Source: Parapusillimonas granuli (GTDB lineage: Bacteria; Pseudomonadota; Gammaproteobacteria; Burkholderiales; Burkholderiaceae_B). Taken from it: a stretch of DNA of 64,000 nucleotides. Location: positions 124,001 through 188,000 of the forward strand of contig NZ_JACCEM010000001.1 of the NCBI RefSeq assembly GCF_013416525.1. Reading direction: 5' to 3'. The translations under genes were made by a program, and so were the position numbers. Positions 60,715-64,000 of this stretch are shown here, one piece after another. Below the pieces are notes generated by a model, which saw only the letters and a program-made list of their open reading frames with translations, had not been told where the DNA came from and did no database searches. Position 1 is the first letter of the stretch. Every line of letters starts with the position of its first letter.

Positions 60715-60889
60715 CGGCGTATCGTCGGCTGGTCGATGCAAGCGACGATGGGCTCCCAGCTGGCGACCGATGCATTGATGATGGCATTACATCGTCAAGA
60801 CCGTCCCCGCGAAGCCCCGTATCATTCGAATCAGAGCAGCCAATACACCAGTGAGCAGTTCCAGATGCTGTTAACGTGGCACGGCCAGA
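60715..60889 (+). pseudogene. IS3-family transposase (OrfB) remnant, right part
   Basis: Continues from the left part: RRIVGWSMQATMGSQLATDA, LMMALHRQDRPREAPYHSNQ and SSQYTSEQFQMLLTWHGQ. The IS3 motif HSDRGSQYTS reads HSNQSSQYTS, so the second catalytic Asp is also Asn. Sequence match ends near 60889, only 40 bases from the glmS stop. The C-terminal part with the glutamate is gone, so this transposase was inactive. Confidence 0.75.
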
Positions 60890-60931
60890 CTTTATTCACG
60901 CTCTTCAGAGCGCTCAAGCATAGTTCAATGA

Positions 60932-62764
60932 CTATTCCACCGTCACGCTCTTAGCCAGATTCCTTGGCTTGTCCACATCCGTGCCTCTTGCGCATGCCGT
61001 GTGATAGGCCAGCAGCTGCAAAGGAATGGTGTGCAGGATGGGCGACAGCTTGCCGTAGTTCTCGGGCATGCGGATCACGTGGATGCCGTCGCTGTTCATG
61101 ATTTTCGTGTCCGCATCGGCGAATACGTATAGCTCGCCGCCGCGCGCGTGGACTTCCTGCATGTTGGACTTGAGTTTTTCCAACAGCTCGTCGCGCGGCG
61201 CGATGGTGACGACCGGCATGGCGTCGGTGACCAGAGCCAGGGGGCCGTGCTTGAGTTCCCCGGCCGGATAGGCCTCGGCGTGGATGTAGCTGATTTCCTT
61301 GAGCTTGAGCGCGCCTTCCAGGGCGATGGGGTAGTGCATGCCGCGCCCCAGGAAGAGCGCGTTTTCCTTGCTGGCGAAGCGGTCGGCCCAGGCCATGATC
61401 TGCGGCTCCAGGGCAAGCACCGCGGCGATGGCGACGGGCAGGTGGCGCAGCGACTTGAGCATTTCTTCTTCGCGCGCGGGACTCAGCACGCCCTTGGTTT
61501 GCGCAAGCGCGAGCGTCAGCAGGAACAGCGCCGTCAGCTGTGTCGTGAACGCCTTGGTGGAAGCCACGCCTATTTCGACGCCGGCGCGCGTGATGTAGCT
61601 GAGCTTGCATTCGCGCACCATGGCGCTGGTCGCCACGTTGCAGATGGTCAGGGTGTGTTCCATGCCCAGGCTGCGCGCGTGTTTCAGCGCGGCCAGGGTG
61701 TCGGCGGTTTCGCCGGATTGCGAGATGGTGACCACCAGGGTGGTGGGGCTGGGCACGGTGTCGCGATAGCGGTATTCGCTGGCGATCTCGACGTTCACGG
61801 GCACCTTGGCCAGGGATTCTATCCAGTAGCGCGCCGTCAGGCCCGCGTAGTAGCTGGTGCCGCAAGCCAGGATCAACACGTTATCGATCTCTTTGAAGAC
61901 CCGGTAGGCGCCGTCGCCGAACAGTTCGGGCGTGATGCTTTCGATGTCCTGCAGGGTGTCCGCCACGGCGCGAGGCTGTTCGAAGATTTCCTTCTGCATG
62001 TAGTGGCGGTATGGCCCCAGTTCCGCCGCCCCCGTATGCACGTGCACGGTGTGCACGGGGCGTTCCACCGGGCGCCCGGCGTGGTCGACCACCCAGATGC
62101 GCGCCAGTTGCAGATCGACGACGTCGCCGTCTTCGAGGTAGATGATTTGGTCGGTGGTGCCGGCCAGCGCGAGCGCATCGGAGGCCAGGAAGTTTTCGCT
62201 TTTGCCCAGCCCGACGACCAGGGGCGAGCCCTGGCGCGCGCCCACCACGCGGTGCGGTTCGTCGCGGCAGAATACGGCTATGGCATAGGCGCCTTCCAGG
62301 CGCCGCGTTGCCTGCTGGACGGCCTCGAACAGGTCGCCGTTGTAGAGGTGGTCGACCAGGTGCGCGATGACTTCGGTGTCGGTCTGGCTTTCGAATGCGT
62401 AGCCCGCGGCCTGGAGTTCGGCGCGCAGTTCGTCGTGGTTTTCGATGATGCCGTTATGCACCAGGGCGATGCGCGCCGAGCCTTTGCCGTGCCCGGAAAA
62501 ATGCGGGTGCGCGTTATGCGTGGCCGGCGCGCCGTGGGTTGCCCAGCGGGTGTGCGCGATGCCGGTGAAGCCGGCGATGTGTTCTTTGGCGACTTGCTCT
62601 TGCAGCTGCGCCACGCGTTCCGTGCTACGCGCGCGCTTCAGTGCGCCGTCGGCGTGCACCGCCACGCCGCAGGAATCATAGCCGCGGTATTCGAGGCGCT
62701 TGAGGCCTTCCAGAAGGATGGGGGTGATATCGCGCTGGGCGACCGCGCCGACAATGCCGCACAT
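60932..62764 (-). CDS. glmS: glutamine-fructose-6-phosphate aminotransferase (isomerizing)
   Basis: 610 residues, full length. N-terminal glutaminase begins [12 protein letters not shown] with Cys2 as nucleophile, followed by [36 protein letters not shown] and [20 protein letters not shown]. Two SIS domains carry [60 protein letters not shown] and [20 protein letters not shown]. The protein ends with [10 protein letters not shown], containing the catalytic C-terminal lysine. Makes glucosamine-6-phosphate for cell wall and lipid A. It faces a divergent Lrp gene. No glmS ribozyme-like leader was seen in the 135-base upstream gap, which is AT-rich. Confidence 0.97.
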   Translation of the reverse strand: MCGIVGAVAQRDITPILLEGLKRLEYRGYDSCGVAVHADGALKRARSTERVAQLQEQVAKEHIAGFTGIAHTRWATHGAPATHNAHPHFSGHGKGSARIALVHNGIIENHDELRAELQAAGYAFESQTDTEVIAHLVDHLYNGDLFEAVQQATRRLEGAYAIAVFCRDEPHRVVGARQGSPLVVGLGKSENFLASDALALAGTTDQIIYLEDGDVVDLQLARIWVVDHAGRPVERPVHTVHVHTGAAELGPYRHYMQKEIFEQPRAVADTLQDIESITPELFGDGAYRVFKEIDNVLILACGTSYYAGLTARYWIESLAKVPVNVEIASEYRYRDTVPSPTTLVVTISQSGETADTLAALKHARSLGMEHTLTICNVATSAMVRECKLSYITRAGVEIGVASTKAFTTQLTALFLLTLALAQTKGVLSPAREEEMLKSLRHLPVAIAAVLALEPQIMAWADRFASKENALFLGRGMHYPIALEGALKLKEISYIHAEAYPAGELKHGPLALVTDAMPVVTIAPRDELLEKLKSNMQEVHARGGELYVFADADTKIMNSDGIHVIRMPENYGKLSPILHTIPLQLLAYHTACARGTDVDKPRNLAKSVTVE

Positions 62765-62899
62765 GAGAGACTCCAGGGAATGATTTGTATTGCCGTTATT
62801 GTGCGCAATAATGAAAGAAATTAGATTTCTATATTCTATTGATTATGGTATTTTATTTCTGTATCTTTTCATGTCGGAATTTTCTTTCATATATTTACT

Positions 62900-63418
62900 A
62901 TGCAAGAAATAAAAACAGAACCGATTGTTCTGGATGAGCTGGATCTGCGCATCCTGGAGCAGCTTCAAGCGGACAATTCCTTGACGAATCACGAGCTGGC
63001 CCGGCGCGTGCATGCGTCGGCGCCCACTTGCCTGCGGCGCGTGCGGCGTTTGCTGGACGGGGGCGTCATCGAAAGGCAGGTCGCCATTCTGGATCCGTCG
63101 AAGCTGGGCAGCAGCCTGACGGCGATCATCGAGATCACGCTGGATGTGCAGACGGCCGAGGCCTTGCAGGCTTTCGAGGCGCATGTTGCGCGGGAGCCGG
63201 CCATCTTGCAGTGCTATCGGGTGTCGCCGGGGCCGGATTTCATCATCATGGCGCAGGTGACGGACATGCCGGCCTATCATGCCATGGCGCATCGGGTCTT
63301 CACGTCACAGGCGAACGTGCGCAACGTACGCTGTTTCTTTTCCATTCACCGCAGCAAGTTCGAAACCCGTATTCCGCTAGGGGGCAGCGGCGGGCAGGAG
63401 CCTGCGTCGTCGCCTTAG
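62900..63418 (+). CDS. Lrp/AsnC-family transcriptional regulator
   Basis: 172 residues. LDELDLRILEQLQADNSLTN, recognition helix HASAPTCLRRVRRLLDGGVI, AILDPSKLGSSLTAIIEITL, then CYRVSPGPDFIIMAQVTDMP and FTSQANVRNVRCFFSIHRSK. It is divergent from glmS with a common AT-rich control region. Ends four bases into the convergent glycosyltransferase gene stop. Confidence 0.93.
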   Translation: MQEIKTEPIVLDELDLRILEQLQADNSLTNHELARRVHASAPTCLRRVRRLLDGGVIERQVAILDPSKLGSSLTAIIEITLDVQTAEALQAFEAHVAREPAILQCYRVSPGPDFIIMAQVTDMPAYHAMAHRVFTSQANVRNVRCFFSIHRSKFETRIPLGGSGGQEPASSP

Positions 63419-64000
63419 CCCGGGGGCCGCGTGCGCCGGCCGTCCGCCAGATCTTCGTAAATAGCCAGGTAACGGCGCCCCATCGTCCCGGCGTCATGTT
63501 CCCGCTGGACATAGGCCAGCGCCTTCTCGACCGTCGCGGCGCGCAGCCCCCGGTCGGACAGGAGCCGGTCCATGGCCTCCGCCATGGCGGCATGATCGCC
63601 CACCGGGCACAGCAGGCCCCGTCCGTCCGCCAGGATCTCGGCCAGGCCACCGGTATCGGTCCCCACCACCGGCACGGAATACAGGAAGGCGTCCAGCACG
63701 CTCGTGCCCAGGGCCTCGTGCCGTGAACTGATCACGAAGACGTCCATCAAGCGGTATAGATCCTCGATCGCGGTACGGAATCCGGCGAAGAGGAAATGGC
63801 TTTCCAGCCCCAGTTCCTTGACCAGGTCCTTGGCTCCGCCCTCGGCATCCCCGCCCGCGCCCAAATGCACGAACACGAAATCGTCGCGGCGCCGGCGCAG
63901 CTCGTGCACGGCCCGCACCAGTGTGCAGGGGTCTTTTTCGGAGCTCAGGGCGGCGGCGGTGCCCAGCACGTGCTTGCCGGCCAGATGGAATTCCTGGGTG
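63415..64000 (-). CDS. glycosyltransferase family 4-like (GT-B), N-terminus outside the window
   Basis: Only the C-terminal about 194 codons are present; the frame continues past 64000. LSSEKDPCTLVRAVHELRRR, FVFVHLGAGGDAEGGAKDLV, LESHFLFAGFRTAIEDLYRL, MDVFVISSRHEALGTSVLDA and FLYSVPVVGTDTGGLAEIL form the C-terminal nucleotide-sugar domain with the E-x7-E/D-like motif. Members move sugar to lipopolysaccharide or exopolysaccharide. Stop overlaps the Lrp stop by four bases (convergent). Confidence 0.88.
   Translation of the reverse strand, partial: TQEFHLAGKHVLGTAAALSSEKDPCTLVRAVHELRRRRDDFVFVHLGAGGDAEGGAKDLVKELGLESHFLFAGFRTAIEDLYRLMDVFVISSRHEALGTSVLDAFLYSVPVVGTDTGGLAEILADGRGLLCPVGDHAAMAEAMDRLLSDRGLRAATVEKALAYVQREHDAGTMGRRYLAIYEDLADGRRTRPPG

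Noticed and set aside
62765-62899. glmS ribozyme
   Set aside because: The leader is short and AT-rich with no recognisable core; the ribozyme is typical of Firmicutes, not betaproteobacteria.
1-64000. CRISPR arrays, tRNA and rRNA genes
   Set aside because: No regularly spaced repeats, no cas-like proteins and no tRNA cloverleaf or rRNA sequence were noticed when reading through; a dedicated scan was not possible.

Overview
The window looks like chromosomal DNA of a high-GC betaproteobacterium of the Alcaligenaceae (Bordetella/Achromobacter relatives). The main reason is eight intact and one wrecked Bug/TctC-type periplasmic solute receptors, an expansion typical of that family. Most of the DNA is catabolic accessory sequence: transport and breakdown modules, each with a local regulator. 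No TctA/TctB membrane partner for the Bug receptors, rRNA, tRNA or CRISPR array was seen.

Layout. 1-4.6 kb (+): end of an FAD oxidoreductase, an amidohydrolase, a Bug receptor, a malate/lactate-type dehydrogenase, a second Bug receptor. 4.7-11.1 kb (-): a sulfur amino-acid style operon (thiol-dioxygenase-like cupin, C-S lyase, four-domain rhodanese, amino-acid ABC importer) facing a frameshifted LysR gene with a perfect LysR-type palindrome between them. 12.1-18.0 kb: a graveyard (M20 peptidase tail, acyl-CoA synthetase joined to an enoyl-CoA hydratase tail, a Bug gene with several deletions) mixed with intact Lrp regulator, BisC/TorA-like molybdoenzyme and a second C-S lyase.

18.0-31.0 kb: a LacI-regulated cluster for a sugar-acid or hydroxy-acid substrate. 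It encodes a HisD-family dehydrogenase, two SDRs, an RraA-like aldolase, an IlvD/Edd dehydratase, D- and L-2-hydroxyacid dehydrogenases, an SMP-30 lactonase and three Bug receptors. Three copies of one 16-bp palindrome flank its transcription units. 31.0-35.6 kb: a LeuCD-type hydro-lyase with a Bug receptor and divergent LysR; leuD runs into a multiply deleted mandelate-racemase-type gene. 35.7-38.9 kb: MscS channel, a NADAR-like small protein, an alpha/beta hydrolase, a Bug gene.

38.9-55.5 kb (-): a CoA-dependent degradation cluster (CoA transferase, acyl-CoA dehydrogenase, enoyl-CoA hydratase, two thiolases, SDR, muconolactone-isomerase-like protein, MBL hydrolase, NTF2-like protein, Liv-type ABC importer with two receptors, IclR regulator). 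Two matching composite palindromes upstream of two of its operons are good IclR operator candidates. Both alpha/beta hydrolases at its downstream end lack the nucleophilic serine.

55.5-64 kb: LysR, PaaI thioesterase, a CaiB tail, an amidohydrolase/Bug pair of visibly lower GC, an IS5-family element inserted in a dead IS3-family transposase, then housekeeping DNA (glmS, an Lrp regulator, a glycosyltransferase cut by the window end). Intact modules alternate with genes shortened by several internal deletions, which suggests ongoing loss of catabolic capacity. All functions are read from motifs and family resemblance; no database search was run.
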